Positions 1-7,101 of a DNA stretch of 64,000 bases are shown here, one piece after another. How positions within the stretch are numbered: position 1 is the stretch's first letter; each line of letters starts with the position of its first letter. This stretch comes from an uncultured Clostridia bacterium. Its GTDB lineage: Bacteria; Bacillota; Clostridia; Oscillospirales; Acutalibacteraceae. The notes under the pieces are model-generated. The model worked only from the letters and a program-made list of their open reading frames with translations. It searched no databases and was not told the origin of the DNA. A program made the position numbers and the translations under genes. Location of the stretch: positions 62,001 to 126,000 of the forward strand of contig CALWVE010000031.1 of the NCBI GenBank assembly GCA_944384905.1, written 5' to 3'.

Positions 1-81
1 GTCTGCCAAAGCAGCCGGTGAAGCGAGAGCAGCCTGATTTTCAGGGGTATCAAACAATTTCCCCTCGGGATGATATGTCAT
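1..81 (-). CDS. N-terminal fragment of an unidentified protein (runs off the window)
   Basis: Only the first 27 codons are present, read leftward from an ATG at 79-81 and cut by the window edge. A strong GGAGG lies at 91-96 on the same strand, nine bases before the ATG, so this is a real start and not a shadow frame. The peptide begins MTYHPEGKLFDTPENQ. It resembles my recollection of the beginnings of some Oscillospiraceae S1-domain RNA-binding proteins, but 27 residues cannot establish that and no function is assigned. It diverges from the cyclophilin gene at 209. Confidence 0.6.
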   Translation of the reverse strand, partial: MTYHPEGKLFDTPENQAALASPAALAD

Positions 82-148
82 TTGTTTTGGCCTCCTATTC
101 CGAATGCGGCCATATGCAAAAGGGCCGGATCGATTATCGTTTCTCCGG

Positions 149-177
149 TTGCACTTTGGCGTAAGATCCGCTATAAT
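149..177 (+). promoter_or_regulatory. Sigma-A promoter of the cyclophilin gene
   Basis: TTGCAC at 149-154 and a perfect TATAAT at 172-177 are separated by 17 bases. Transcription would begin near 184, about 25 bases before the chosen start codon at 209. That makes the longer upstream reading frame from 104 untranslatable from this promoter. Confidence 0.8.
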
Positions 178-208
178 GGTATCATCTTATTCCGGGAGGC
201 ACTTGGAT

Positions 209-1015
209 ATGAACAGAGTTTTTCGGGCCGCTTCCGTTTTGCTGGCCTTGTGTATGCTGATGGGGATGGCTTCTTGCGGCCAAAAACTTAAAAAAGCCGC
301 CGATTTAAAGCCCGATGAAGCCAGTTATGAAAAGCCGGTCGGCTATCAGCTGGAACTTCCGCAAAAAGGCGAAGAAATTGCTGTCATCACAACCAGCGCC
401 GGCGTGATGAAACTGCGCTTTTTCGAAGACGCCGCTCCGAAAGCTGTTTATAATTTTAAGGAACTGGCAAAATCGGGCTTTTTCGATAATCAGATTTTCT
501 ATCGGGTCATCAATGATTTTATGATCCAGACGGGTTCCGGTACAGGCACCAGCGCGGGCGGGAAGAGCGTATGGGGAGAATCATTCGAGGATGAGTTTGC
601 TCCGAATCTGTTTAACATTCGTGGCGCCGTTTCCATGGCCAACGCCGGAGCAAATACCAACGGATCGCAGTTTTTTATCAACCAGGCTCGTCCCGAAGCA
701 TTTTATGGCTGGGAATATTTTGAAGGCGCTTTCGAGCAGTATTATAAATCCAATATCGAAGCGGCCACAGCCAAATACGGCGGGTGGATCAACACGGACG
801 AGCTGCCGGATGAAGCCAAAACGCTGTATACCGAAAACGGCGGCAATCCTTCCCTGGATGGCTGGTACAACACCAAACAGACAGGTCACACCGTGTTTGC
901 ACAGGTTTTTGAAGGTCTGGATGTATTGGATACCATCGCAGCCGCACAAACAGATGCCAATGATAAGCCGATCAACGATATCAAGATTGAATCTGTAAAG
1001 ATTGAAACGTACTGA
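209..1015 (+). CDS. Cyclophilin-type peptidyl-prolyl isomerase lipoprotein
   Basis: A 268-residue secreted peptidyl-prolyl cis/trans isomerase predicted to be lipid-anchored on the outer face of the membrane, where it would help fold exported proteins. The first 24 residues form a signal peptide ending in the lipobox MASC. The cyclophilin core follows, with the conserved FYRVI-FMIQTG segment and GSQFFI, then an insertion of about 50 residues before the last strand (TVFAQVFEGLDVLD), as I recall for clostridial homologues. The start at 209 is chosen over 104 because GGGAGG sits at 194-199, the lipobox spacing is right, and the promoter lies at 149-177. A weak terminator follows at 1029, so it looks monocistronic. 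Confidence 0.9.
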   Translation: MNRVFRAASVLLALCMLMGMASCGQKLKKAADLKPDEASYEKPVGYQLELPQKGEEIAVITTSAGVMKLRFFEDAAPKAVYNFKELAKSGFFDNQIFYRVINDFMIQTGSGTGTSAGGKSVWGESFEDEFAPNLFNIRGAVSMANAGANTNGSQFFINQARPEAFYGWEYFEGAFEQYYKSNIEAATAKYGGWINTDELPDEAKTLYTENGGNPSLDGWYNTKQTGHTVFAQVFEGLDVLDTIAAAQTDANDKPINDIKIESVKIETY

Positions 1016-1028
1016 TCAGATTTTTATT

Positions 1029-1047
1029 CGGCTTTTTGCCGGTTTTT
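1029..1047 (+). terminator. Weak terminator after the cyclophilin gene
   Basis: CGGC-TTTTT-GCCG followed by GTTTTTG. The stem is only four pairs, so termination is probably partial. Confidence 0.4.
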
Positions 1048-1060
1048 GTCGTTTGCGCAA

Positions 1061-1090
1061 TTGACAAACCAAAAGCGCAAACGGTATAAT
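1061..1090 (+). promoter_or_regulatory. Sigma-A promoter of pyrG
   Basis: Perfect TTGACA at 1061-1066 and perfect TATAAT at 1085-1090, 18 bases apart. Initiation would fall near 1097, giving a leader of about 80 bases. The start region reads AAATAAGTATTTT, not the GGG used for reiterative-transcription control of pyrG in Bacillus. Confidence 0.85.
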
Positions 1091-1142
1091 AAATAAGTAT
1101 TTTTATTTTGCACGGTTTTTTGGAATTTAGAGAAAGGAAGAC

Positions 1143-1164
1143 GGCTGGCGCAGCTGCGGCAGCC
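1143..1164 (+). promoter_or_regulatory. GC-rich hairpin between the ribosome-binding site and start of pyrG
   Basis: GGCTG at 1143-1147 pairs with CAGCC at 1160-1164 around the 10-base palindrome CGCAGCTGCG at 1149-1158. The only good Shine-Dalgarno (AAAGGAAG, 1133-1140) is 37 bases before the ATG at 1178. Folding this element out leaves about 15 unpaired bases between them. The pairing is visible in the sequence; a role in translation is inference. Confidence 0.6.
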
Positions 1165-1177
1165 GCGGATTTTGATC

Positions 1178-2788
1178 ATGGCGACAAAATTTATATTTGT
1201 AACCGGTGGCGTTGTTTCCGGTCTGGGCAAGGGAATGACGGCAGCTTCGTTGGGCCGACTGCTGAAAGCACGTGGCCTGCGTGTAACGATGCAGAAGTTT
1301 GACCCGTATCTGAATATCGACCCGGGTACAATGAACCCGATCCAGCACGGCGAAGTGTTTGTAACGGACGACGGCGCAGAAACGGACCTGGATCTGGGAC
1401 ACTATGAACGTTTTATCGACGAAAGCCTGTCTCAGAACAGCAACGTAACGTCGGGCCGCGTGTATTTCAACGTAATCCGCAAGGAAAGAAACGGCGATTA
1501 CGGCGGCGGCACCGTGCAGATTATTCCGCACATCACGAATGAAATCAAAAGCCATATTTATGAAGATAAAGACGAAATCGATGTAGCCATTGTCGAAGTA
1601 GGCGGAACAGTGGGCGATATCGAAAGCCAGCCGTTTCTGGAGGCAATCCGTCAGTTTGCCGCTGAAGTAGGCCGCTCCAACTGCCTGTTCATTCATGTAA
1701 CGCTGGTTCCGTATCTGGCGGCTTCCGGCGAACTGAAAACCAAGCCGACGCAGCACAGCGTTAAGGAAATGCTGACGATTGGTATTCAGCCCGATGTGCT
1801 GGTTCTGCGTACGGAGCATCGCCTGGATGAAGAACAGAAGCACAAGATCGCGCTGTTCTGCAACGTAAAAGAAAACCGTGTTATCGAAAACCTCGATCTT
1901 CCGCTTCTTTATCAGCTGCCGCTTGCTTTGCGTGACGAGAAGCTGGACGAGATTGTCTGCAAATACTTCGGCTTGGATACCAAGGGTGCTGATCTGACCG
2001 ATTGGGTGAACATGGTAAACACCGCCATGAATCTGACGGACGAAGTGCGCATCGCTCTGGTTGGCAAATACGTAGCGCTGCACGATGCTTACATCAGTGT
2101 GGTAGAATCTCTCAAACACGGCGGTTTTGCCAATAATGTAAAAATTGATATCAAATGGGTCGACTCCGAAGAAGTAACCGACGAAACGGTCGAGTCTCTG
2201 CTTGGAGATTGTGACGGTGTGCTGGTACCCGGCGGCTTTGGCCAGCGCGGTGTAGAAGGCAAGATCCGTGCCATTCAGTATGCACGTGAAAATAACATCC
2301 CGTTCTTTGGTATCTGTCTGGGCATGCAGCTGGCCGTGGTTGAATTCTGCCGCCACGTTGTCGGTTTTGCCGATGCCAATTCCGCGGAATTTGATCCCAG
2401 CAGCCAGCATAAGGTTATCGACCTGATGCCTGAACAGAAAGACGTTGTTCAGCTGGGTGGTACGATGCGTCTGGGTAAATATCCCTGCAAGCTGACGCCC
2501 GGTTCCAAGGCGATGGAAATCTACGGCAACACGCCGCTCATTTACGAACGTCATCGTCATCGTTACGAAGTCAACAACGAATTCCGTGACGCAATGGAAG
2601 AACACGGCCTGGTATTCGGCGGCAAGTCCCCGGATGACCGTATCGTAGAAATGATGGAAGTTCCGAATCATCCGTGGTTTATCGCAGGTCAGTTCCATCC
2701 GGAATTCAAATCTCGTCCCAACCGTCCACATCCGCTGTTTACCTCTTTTGTAGGGGCTGCCAAACAGCATCGCGAAAATAAAGACTAA
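1178..2788 (+). CDS. pyrG: CTP synthase
   Basis: Makes CTP from UTP, ATP and glutamine, the last step of pyrimidine nucleotide synthesis, in the cytosol. The 536 residues have the usual two halves. The N-terminal synthetase has the P-loop [11 protein letters not shown] within the first 20 residues and the conserved [11 protein letters not shown]. The C-terminal class I glutaminase carries the nucleophile Cys in GICLGMQ near residue 380 and the His/Glu pair in QFHPEF near the end. The ATG at 1178 gives the standard [11 protein letters not shown] start; a TTG two codons earlier is less likely. No Shine-Dalgarno is close to either, and a hairpin occupies the gap. A strong terminator follows directly, so it is monocistronic. 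Confidence 0.98.
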   Translation: MATKFIFVTGGVVSGLGKGMTAASLGRLLKARGLRVTMQKFDPYLNIDPGTMNPIQHGEVFVTDDGAETDLDLGHYERFIDESLSQNSNVTSGRVYFNVIRKERNGDYGGGTVQIIPHITNEIKSHIYEDKDEIDVAIVEVGGTVGDIESQPFLEAIRQFAAEVGRSNCLFIHVTLVPYLAASGELKTKPTQHSVKEMLTIGIQPDVLVLRTEHRLDEEQKHKIALFCNVKENRVIENLDLPLLYQLPLALRDEKLDEIVCKYFGLDTKGADLTDWVNMVNTAMNLTDEVRIALVGKYVALHDAYISVVESLKHGGFANNVKIDIKWVDSEEVTDETVESLLGDCDGVLVPGGFGQRGVEGKIRAIQYARENNIPFFGICLGMQLAVVEFCRHVVGFADANSAEFDPSSQHKVIDLMPEQKDVVQLGGTMRLGKYPCKLTPGSKAMEIYGNTPLIYERHRHRYEVNNEFRDAMEEHGLVFGGKSPDDRIVEMMEVPNHPWFIAGQFHPEFKSRPNRPHPLFTSFVGAAKQHRENKD

Positions 2789-2796
2789 GATTTAAC

Positions 2797-2828
2797 AAAA
2801 GCACCCCTTCAAAGAAGGGGTGCTTTTT
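2797..2828 (+). terminator. Strong intrinsic terminator of pyrG
   Basis: An 11-base perfect stem (AGCACCCCTTC / GAAGGGGTGCT) with an AAA loop, followed by TTTTT. The A-run on the left side gives it possible activity in the other direction, for the leftward GNAT gene. Confidence 0.92.
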
Positions 2829-2848
2829 AATAGCAAATTGCATTAGTC

Positions 2849-3295
2849 TTATTTTTCCATAAAATAAGCTTGACCATCTTCACGATAACCGCAATGTTCA
2901 TATAATTTTCGGGCTGTTATATTATTCACATTTACATATAATCGAATACCCGTTGCTCCTAATTCCATTTTCAAATCATCTGCTTTTTTCATTAACATTT
3001 TCCCAAAGCCCTGCCCACGATAATTGGGGGCGACCCACAATTCATCCACATAAATATGACCATGTCCCTTCCATTTGCCGACTTTAGGTATATAAATCAG
3101 AGAAATCCATCCAATATATCGGCCATTTATCATAGCTGCGTAAATATACAAATTAGGATTAGTCAATTCATTTTCAATCTGTTCTGAAATTGATGTTGAA
3201 GAGGGTTTGCGCTCAAATCCGTTCTCTCTCCAAAATATCATATCATCAAAAAGGCTATAATTATTCTTATTAATTCTATAAATTTTAGGTTCCAT
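2849..3295 (-). CDS. GNAT-family N-acetyltransferase
   Basis: A 148-residue single-domain acetyltransferase. The acetyl-CoA pyrophosphate-binding motif RGQGFG sits near residue 95, preceded by the strand VDELWVAPNY and followed by the motif B region LYVNVNNITARKLYEHCGY. The family acetylates amines on small molecules, antibiotics or proteins; the substrate cannot be read from the sequence. The gene is markedly richer in A+T than its neighbours and stands alone between a pyrG terminator and the rex terminator, which fits later acquisition. Its ribosome-binding site (GGAAATG) is weak. Confidence 0.85.
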   Translation of the reverse strand: MEPKIYRINKNNYSLFDDMIFWRENGFERKPSSTSISEQIENELTNPNLYIYAAMINGRYIGWISLIYIPKVGKWKGHGHIYVDELWVAPNYRGQGFGKMLMKKADDLKMELGATGIRLYVNVNNITARKLYEHCGYREDGQAYFMEK

Positions 3296-3360
3296 AATAC
3301 ATCATTTCCGTTTTAACGTTTTATACCATAAGTAGTAAACTTTTGAATCATAAAATCCAC

Positions 3361-3390
3361 GGGAGACAACTTCCATTTGAAGTGTCTCCC
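3361..3390 (-). terminator. Terminator of the AEC transporter-rex operon
   Basis: GGGAGAC pairs with GTCTCCC and, past a one-base bulge, ACTTC pairs with GAAGT around a five-base loop. On the minus strand it is followed by GTGGATTTTA, a poor T-run. On the plus strand a TTTTT follows after six bases. Confidence 0.65.
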
Positions 3391-3404
3391 GTCCAGTTTT
3401 TATC

Positions 3405-4052
3405 TTAATCGTTATTTTCCTGCTGTTGATGCAATTTATAACTTAAAATCATCAGGCTGTCGTTTAGATGCACATTCTCAACTACGATATTCGAATGGGT
3501 GAGGGAGATGTCCGTGTGGCTGAAGTTCCAGAAACAGTTGATATCCAAAAAATACAGCTTGCTGGCAATCGATTCCGCCGCACTTCGCGGCACACAGAGA
3601 ATAGCCATCTGCGGGCGATGCTCTACGCAAAATTCTCCAACATCTGCGAAATCCAAAACAGGGTAGCCGTTGATGGTCTGCCCAATCACCTGCGGGGAAA
3701 TATCAAAAGCCGCAATCAGTTCAAATCCCATGGTTTTGAAATCCAGCTGATTCATCAAGGCTTTTCCAAGATTGCCCGCGCCGATCAGGATGCATTTGCT
3801 GCACTGATCCACGCCCAGAATACTGCCGATCTGGGCGATCAGATTGTCTACGTTATAGCCGTATCCCTGCTGGCCAAAATCGCCGAAACGGTTAAAATCC
3901 TGCCGGATCTGTGAAGCGGTTAAACCCATACGGTTTGCCAGCTCCATAGACGAAATACGTGTAATACCACTTTTACGAAGCTCGATCAAAAAGCGATAAT
4001 AGCGGGGCAGCCGCCGAATTGACGGCATGGATATATGTTGGTTTTTTGACAC
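3405..4052 (-). CDS. rex: Redox-sensing transcriptional repressor Rex
   Basis: Senses the NADH/NAD+ ratio and represses fermentation and anaerobic-metabolism genes; cytosolic homodimer. The 215-residue protein has an N-terminal winged helix (about 1-80, with MGLTASQIRQDFNRFG) and a Rossmann NAD(H)-binding domain with GAGNLGKAL near residue 90, matching the family's usual size. The start is a GTG at 4050-4052 served by AAAGGAGG seven bases upstream. It lies 33 bases downstream of the AEC transporter gene and probably shares its promoter. I saw no clear Rex operator in the window. Confidence 0.95.
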   Translation of the reverse strand: MSKNQHISMPSIRRLPRYYRFLIELRKSGITRISSMELANRMGLTASQIRQDFNRFGDFGQQGYGYNVDNLIAQIGSILGVDQCSKCILIGAGNLGKALMNQLDFKTMGFELIAAFDISPQVIGQTINGYPVLDFADVGEFCVEHRPQMAILCVPRSAAESIASKLYFLDINCFWNFSHTDISLTHSNIVVENVHLNDSLMILSYKLHQQQENND

Positions 4053-4085
4053 AAAAAAACCTCCTTTATGTTGCTCAAAGCCGGA

Positions 4086-5024
4086 TTACATCCATCCGAA
4101 TTGTTTGAGTGAGAAGATCCAGAAAAACATCGTGATGATGCACAGAACTGAACTGAATACAACCAGCTGTCCGGCCAATTTATCGTCGCCGCCCATCTGC
4201 TGCGCCATGGTAAACGAAGAAACAGCCACGGGAGATGCAGACATCGAAAGCAGGATGGCCAGCTCGGGCGCGCTGAAGCCCATCATAATAGCAGGAATCA
4301 GGACAATCATGGGGAAAATAACCAGCTTGGCGGCAAGCGAAATTGTCAGATGACGCACATACTGCCGCACTTCGCTGAATTTGAACGATGCACCCAGCAG
4401 GACAAATGCAAGCGGGGTGGCGATTTTGGCCAAGTCCTTGATAATGGTGTGTACCGGGGAAGGAATCGGAATTTTAAACCCGAGGAAAATCAAACCCAAA
4501 ACGGAAGCAATAATCAGCGGATTGGTTACGATCCCTTTCAGAATTTTTTTCAGATTGAATTGAGCACCGCCGAAAACAGTCAAATCGATAACGGCTAAAA
4601 CATTATACATGGGAACCACAACGGCGATCAGCAGCGAGGCCATCGCAGCGGCTTCGTCTCCAAAAAGTGCCTGTGTAACAGGCAGTCCGAAAATAACAAA
4701 ATTACTGCGGAACATGCCCTGCACCATTACGCCGCGACGGCTGTTATCTTTTTCGGAAACAAGGGCAATAATAAGAGAAAGAACAAACTGTACCAAAACA
4801 GCACCAGCTGCATAAAAAACCAGAATCGGGCGGAATGTTCCCGATACGTCAGATGTATAAACATTATTGAACAACAGCAGCGGTAAAAACACCTTAAATA
4901 CTGCTTTGTTCATTTCGGTTACGCTGGTATCGCTCAGTACTTTAACCTGCTTAAGAACGTAACCGATTGCCATAATCATAAAGATCGGAAAAATAATGTT
5001 AAACGACAAAATAAAATTTTCCAT
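4086..5024 (-). CDS. AEC-family transporter (auxin efflux carrier-like permease)
   Basis: A 312-residue integral membrane protein of the AEC (auxin efflux carrier) family. Ten hydrophobic segments are visible, arranged as two five-helix halves with a polar middle around residues 150-170. Bacterial members move organic anions such as malate or other carboxylates; the substrate here is unknown. The start MENFILSF at 5022-5024 is preferred over an in-frame ATG five codons upstream because GGTGGAG lies just before it. It is the first gene of an operon with rex. That pairing would fit redox-linked export of fermentation acids, but this is inference. Confidence 0.87.
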   Translation of the reverse strand: MENFILSFNIIFPIFMIMAIGYVLKQVKVLSDTSVTEMNKAVFKVFLPLLLFNNVYTSDVSGTFRPILVFYAAGAVLVQFVLSLIIALVSEKDNSRRGVMVQGMFRSNFVIFGLPVTQALFGDEAAAMASLLIAVVVPMYNVLAVIDLTVFGGAQFNLKKILKGIVTNPLIIASVLGLIFLGFKIPIPSPVHTIIKDLAKIATPLAFVLLGASFKFSEVRQYVRHLTISLAAKLVIFPMIVLIPAIMMGFSAPELAILLSMSASPVAVSSFTMAQQMGGDDKLAGQLVVFSSVLCIITMFFWIFSLKQFGWM

Positions 5025-5056
5025 AACAACTCCACCCATACATACAAGTTTTTCTT

Positions 5057-5085
5057 ATTATAGCACTTTTTTTTCGTTTCTACAA
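5057..5085 (-). promoter_or_regulatory. Sigma-A promoter of the AEC transporter-rex operon
   Basis: On the minus strand TTGTAG (5080-5085) and a perfect TATAAT (5057-5062) are 17 bases apart. Confidence 0.8.
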
Positions 5086-5113
5086 ATAAATCTTCCTGCG
5101 AATCTCTTTTTTC

Positions 5114-5142
5114 TTGAAGAAACTGATAAAATTTGCTATACT
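5114..5142 (+). promoter_or_regulatory. Sigma-A promoter of the tepA-uppP-ftsK cluster
   Basis: TTGAAG at 5114-5119 and TATACT at 5137-5142, 17 bases apart. It diverges from the AEC promoter 30 bases away. Confidence 0.75.
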
Positions 5143-5220
5143 ATTCTTTAGTTTGTGACATCAGAACCCCGGTAGTATTTTTTCTATCCGTTTCGGCACA
5201 ATAATCCCTGGAGGGATGCT

Positions 5221-6051
5221 ATGATGGAAGAAAAAAATATTCCGGAAAAACCGGATTGCGATCAATCCGTTGGGCCGCTGCCGCCGATGAATAATGCAGA
5301 TGCCGCCATGGATGCGGAATCTTCCGGCGAAGAGCGGCGGGATGCATTTTATGATGCGGGTTCGATTATTACGGGCAACGGCCGTCACACCATTCACTGC
5401 CTGACGATTATTGGGCAGATTGAGGGGCATTATCTTTCGCCATCACAGAATAAAACCACCAAATATGAGCATGTAATTCCTCAGTTGGTGTCGGTGGAAG
5501 AAGACCCGAAAATTGACGGCCTGCTGATTCTGCTCAATACGGTAGGCGGCGATATTGAAGCCGGCCTGGCCTTGGCGGAATTGGTAGCGGGTATGCGCAA
5601 ACCAACCGTTTCGCTTGTTTTAGGCGGGGGACATTCAATCGGTGTACCGCTGGCCGTGGCGGCTAAACGGTCTTTTATTGCCTCAACGGCTTCGATGACG
5701 ATTCACCCGGTGCGTGTAAACGGTCTGATTCTGGGCGTTCCGCAGACGATTGATTATTTTAAGCGGATGCAGGATCGGATTACACGTTTTGTTACGGAAA
5801 ATTCCAGAATTTCCGCAGATGCCTTCTATCGTCTGGTTATGAATACAGACGAACTGGTTTTGGATGTCGGCACCGTGCTGGAAGGGGAAGAGGCCGTAGA
5901 AGCGGGTTTGATCGACGATGTAGGCACGTTGTCGGATGCAATTCGTTGTCTGTATGACATGATCGATGCATATAAAGAAAAAGAGGGACAGCAGCGCGGT
6001 CATGTTCGCCGCAATAGCTATGGCAACCCGCATTCTCGCCGTCGTTCTTAA
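5221..6051 (+). CDS. tepA: ClpP-like serine protease, TepA/YmfB type
   Basis: A ClpP-fold protease of the TepA family, associated in Bacillus with protein translocation or signal-peptide handling. Of 276 residues the first 45 are polar and acidic, then the ClpP fold follows. The serine nucleophile sits in GGGHSIG near residue 141 and the histidine in MTIHP near residue 160, so it should be active. The Arg/His-rich tail is probably disordered. GGAGGG at 5210-5215 is five bases from the first ATG and eight from the second (5224), so the true start may be 5224. Position before uppP and ftsK matches the Bacillus tepA-spoIIIE neighbourhood. Confidence 0.9.
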   Translation: MMEEKNIPEKPDCDQSVGPLPPMNNADAAMDAESSGEERRDAFYDAGSIITGNGRHTIHCLTIIGQIEGHYLSPSQNKTTKYEHVIPQLVSVEEDPKIDGLLILLNTVGGDIEAGLALAELVAGMRKPTVSLVLGGGHSIGVPLAVAAKRSFIASTASMTIHPVRVNGLILGVPQTIDYFKRMQDRITRFVTENSRISADAFYRLVMNTDELVLDVGTVLEGEEAVEAGLIDDVGTLSDAIRCLYDMIDAYKEKEGQQRGHVRRNSYGNPHSRRRS

Positions 6052-6064
6052 AAACGATGGCCAA

Positions 6065-6086
6065 AGATCCTGCTTTGTCAGGATCT
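6065..6086 (+). repeat. Perfect 8-base inverted repeat between tepA and uppP
   Basis: AGATCCTG and CAGGATCT flank a six-base loop, with no T-run behind. It ends ten bases before the uppP Shine-Dalgarno GAGGAGG. It could set the relative expression of the two genes by RNA stability; that is inference. Confidence 0.6.
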
Positions 6087-6105
6087 ACATAATGAGGAGG
6101 TTTTT

Positions 6106-7050
6106 ATGAGTATCTGGGAAGCAATTATTCAGGGTATCGTGCAAGGGGTAACCGAGTTTCTGCCGGTTTCGTCCAGCGGTCATCTTTCTCTTGCCAAACA
6201 CGTGATGGGAATCGAAGTGACCGGGCTCTTCTTCGACGTCATGTTACATATCGGCACGTTGATTGCGGTTATGATTGTTTATCGTGCGACGATCTGGAAA
6301 CTGATTCTGGCCTTTTTCTCGTTGTGCCAGGATATTTTTAAAGGTCAATTTAAATGGAAAGAAATGGATGACGACAGACGGCTTTTGATGATGTTGATCA
6401 TCGGGTTGGTGCCGTTGTTTTTACTGTTCCTGCCGATTCCGGGAACCGGTATGCAGTTGAAAGATCTTTCAGATATGCTCGCTACCGATACCACGATTCT
6501 GGCGGAAGGTTTTTCGTTCCTGCTTACCAGCTTCCTGCTGTTTATGGCTATTCGGGCCAGTAAACGGGTTCGTTCTTCCCGTCATATGCGGGATAGTCAG
6601 GGACGCAAACTGGTCTCTAAAGGACGCAGCAAATTCCATGTTGCCGATGCCATTTCCGTCGGTTTAACGCAGTTGTGCGCCGCTTTGCTGCCGGGTCTGT
6701 CCCGTTCCGGTTCCACGCTTTCGGTGGCCATGATGCGCGGAATCAATCAGCAGAAAGCATTGGATTATTCGTTTGTTCTGGGAATTCCTTCTATTTTGGC
6801 AGCTGCAGCTCTCACGCTGAAAGATGCCATTTCTTCCGGCGAGGCCATCGATGTTGTCCCGCCTGTGGCCGGTATGATCGCTTCTGCGGTTGTAGGCTTT
6901 TTGGCGATCCAGCTTTTGAAATGGATTGTCACAACCAATAAACTTCACATTTTTGCAATTTATACGTTAGTTTTGGGCGTTGTTGTTTTGCTGATTGCTT
7001 TAATTGAATCGACAACACATGTCAATTTCTTCAGCGGCACACTCCTGTAA
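6106..7050 (+). CDS. uppP: Undecaprenyl-diphosphatase UppP (BacA)
   Basis: Dephosphorylates undecaprenyl pyrophosphate to recycle the lipid carrier of peptidoglycan synthesis at the membrane; overproduction gives bacitracin resistance. The family signatures are present: GVTEFLPVSSSGH near residue 15 and PGLSRSGST near residue 200, between multiple membrane helices. At 314 residues it is about 40 longer than typical. The extra length is in the cytoplasmic stretch around residues 80-90 (KWKEMDDDRR) and the basic loop around 155-180. GAGGAGG five bases before the ATG makes the start certain. Confidence 0.96.
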   Translation: MSIWEAIIQGIVQGVTEFLPVSSSGHLSLAKHVMGIEVTGLFFDVMLHIGTLIAVMIVYRATIWKLILAFFSLCQDIFKGQFKWKEMDDDRRLLMMLIIGLVPLFLLFLPIPGTGMQLKDLSDMLATDTTILAEGFSFLLTSFLLFMAIRASKRVRSSRHMRDSQGRKLVSKGRSKFHVADAISVGLTQLCAALLPGLSRSGSTLSVAMMRGINQQKALDYSFVLGIPSILAAAALTLKDAISSGEAIDVVPPVAGMIASAVVGFLAIQLLKWIVTTNKLHIFAIYTLVLGVVVLLIALIESTTHVNFFSGTLL

Positions 7051-7101
7051 AAGCGAGTTGCCGCATTCAGCTGTTTTATCATAACAAAGGAGAGGTACAT
7101 T

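Noticed and set aside
1097..1142. A Bacillus-type pyrG attenuator with reiterative G addition
   Set aside because: The predicted initiation region has no GGG, and no terminator hairpin with a T-run lies before the start.
1127..2770. A 547-codon open frame on the minus strand opposite pyrG
   Set aside because: It mirrors a highly biased coding gene, has no ribosome-binding site and gives no recognisable protein; pyrG is certain. The same applies to other long antisense frames opposite prkC (37107-38966), the ABC genes (43919-45673, 51318-52769) and the FAD gene (47719-49416).
5040..5220. A Rex operator in front of the AEC transporter-rex operon
   Set aside because: No TTGTTAA-like inverted repeat was found; self-regulation by Rex cannot be claimed.
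5717..5760. Loss of catalytic residues in the ClpP-like protein
   Set aside because: On reading the frame, both GHSIG and TIHP motifs are present, so it looks active.
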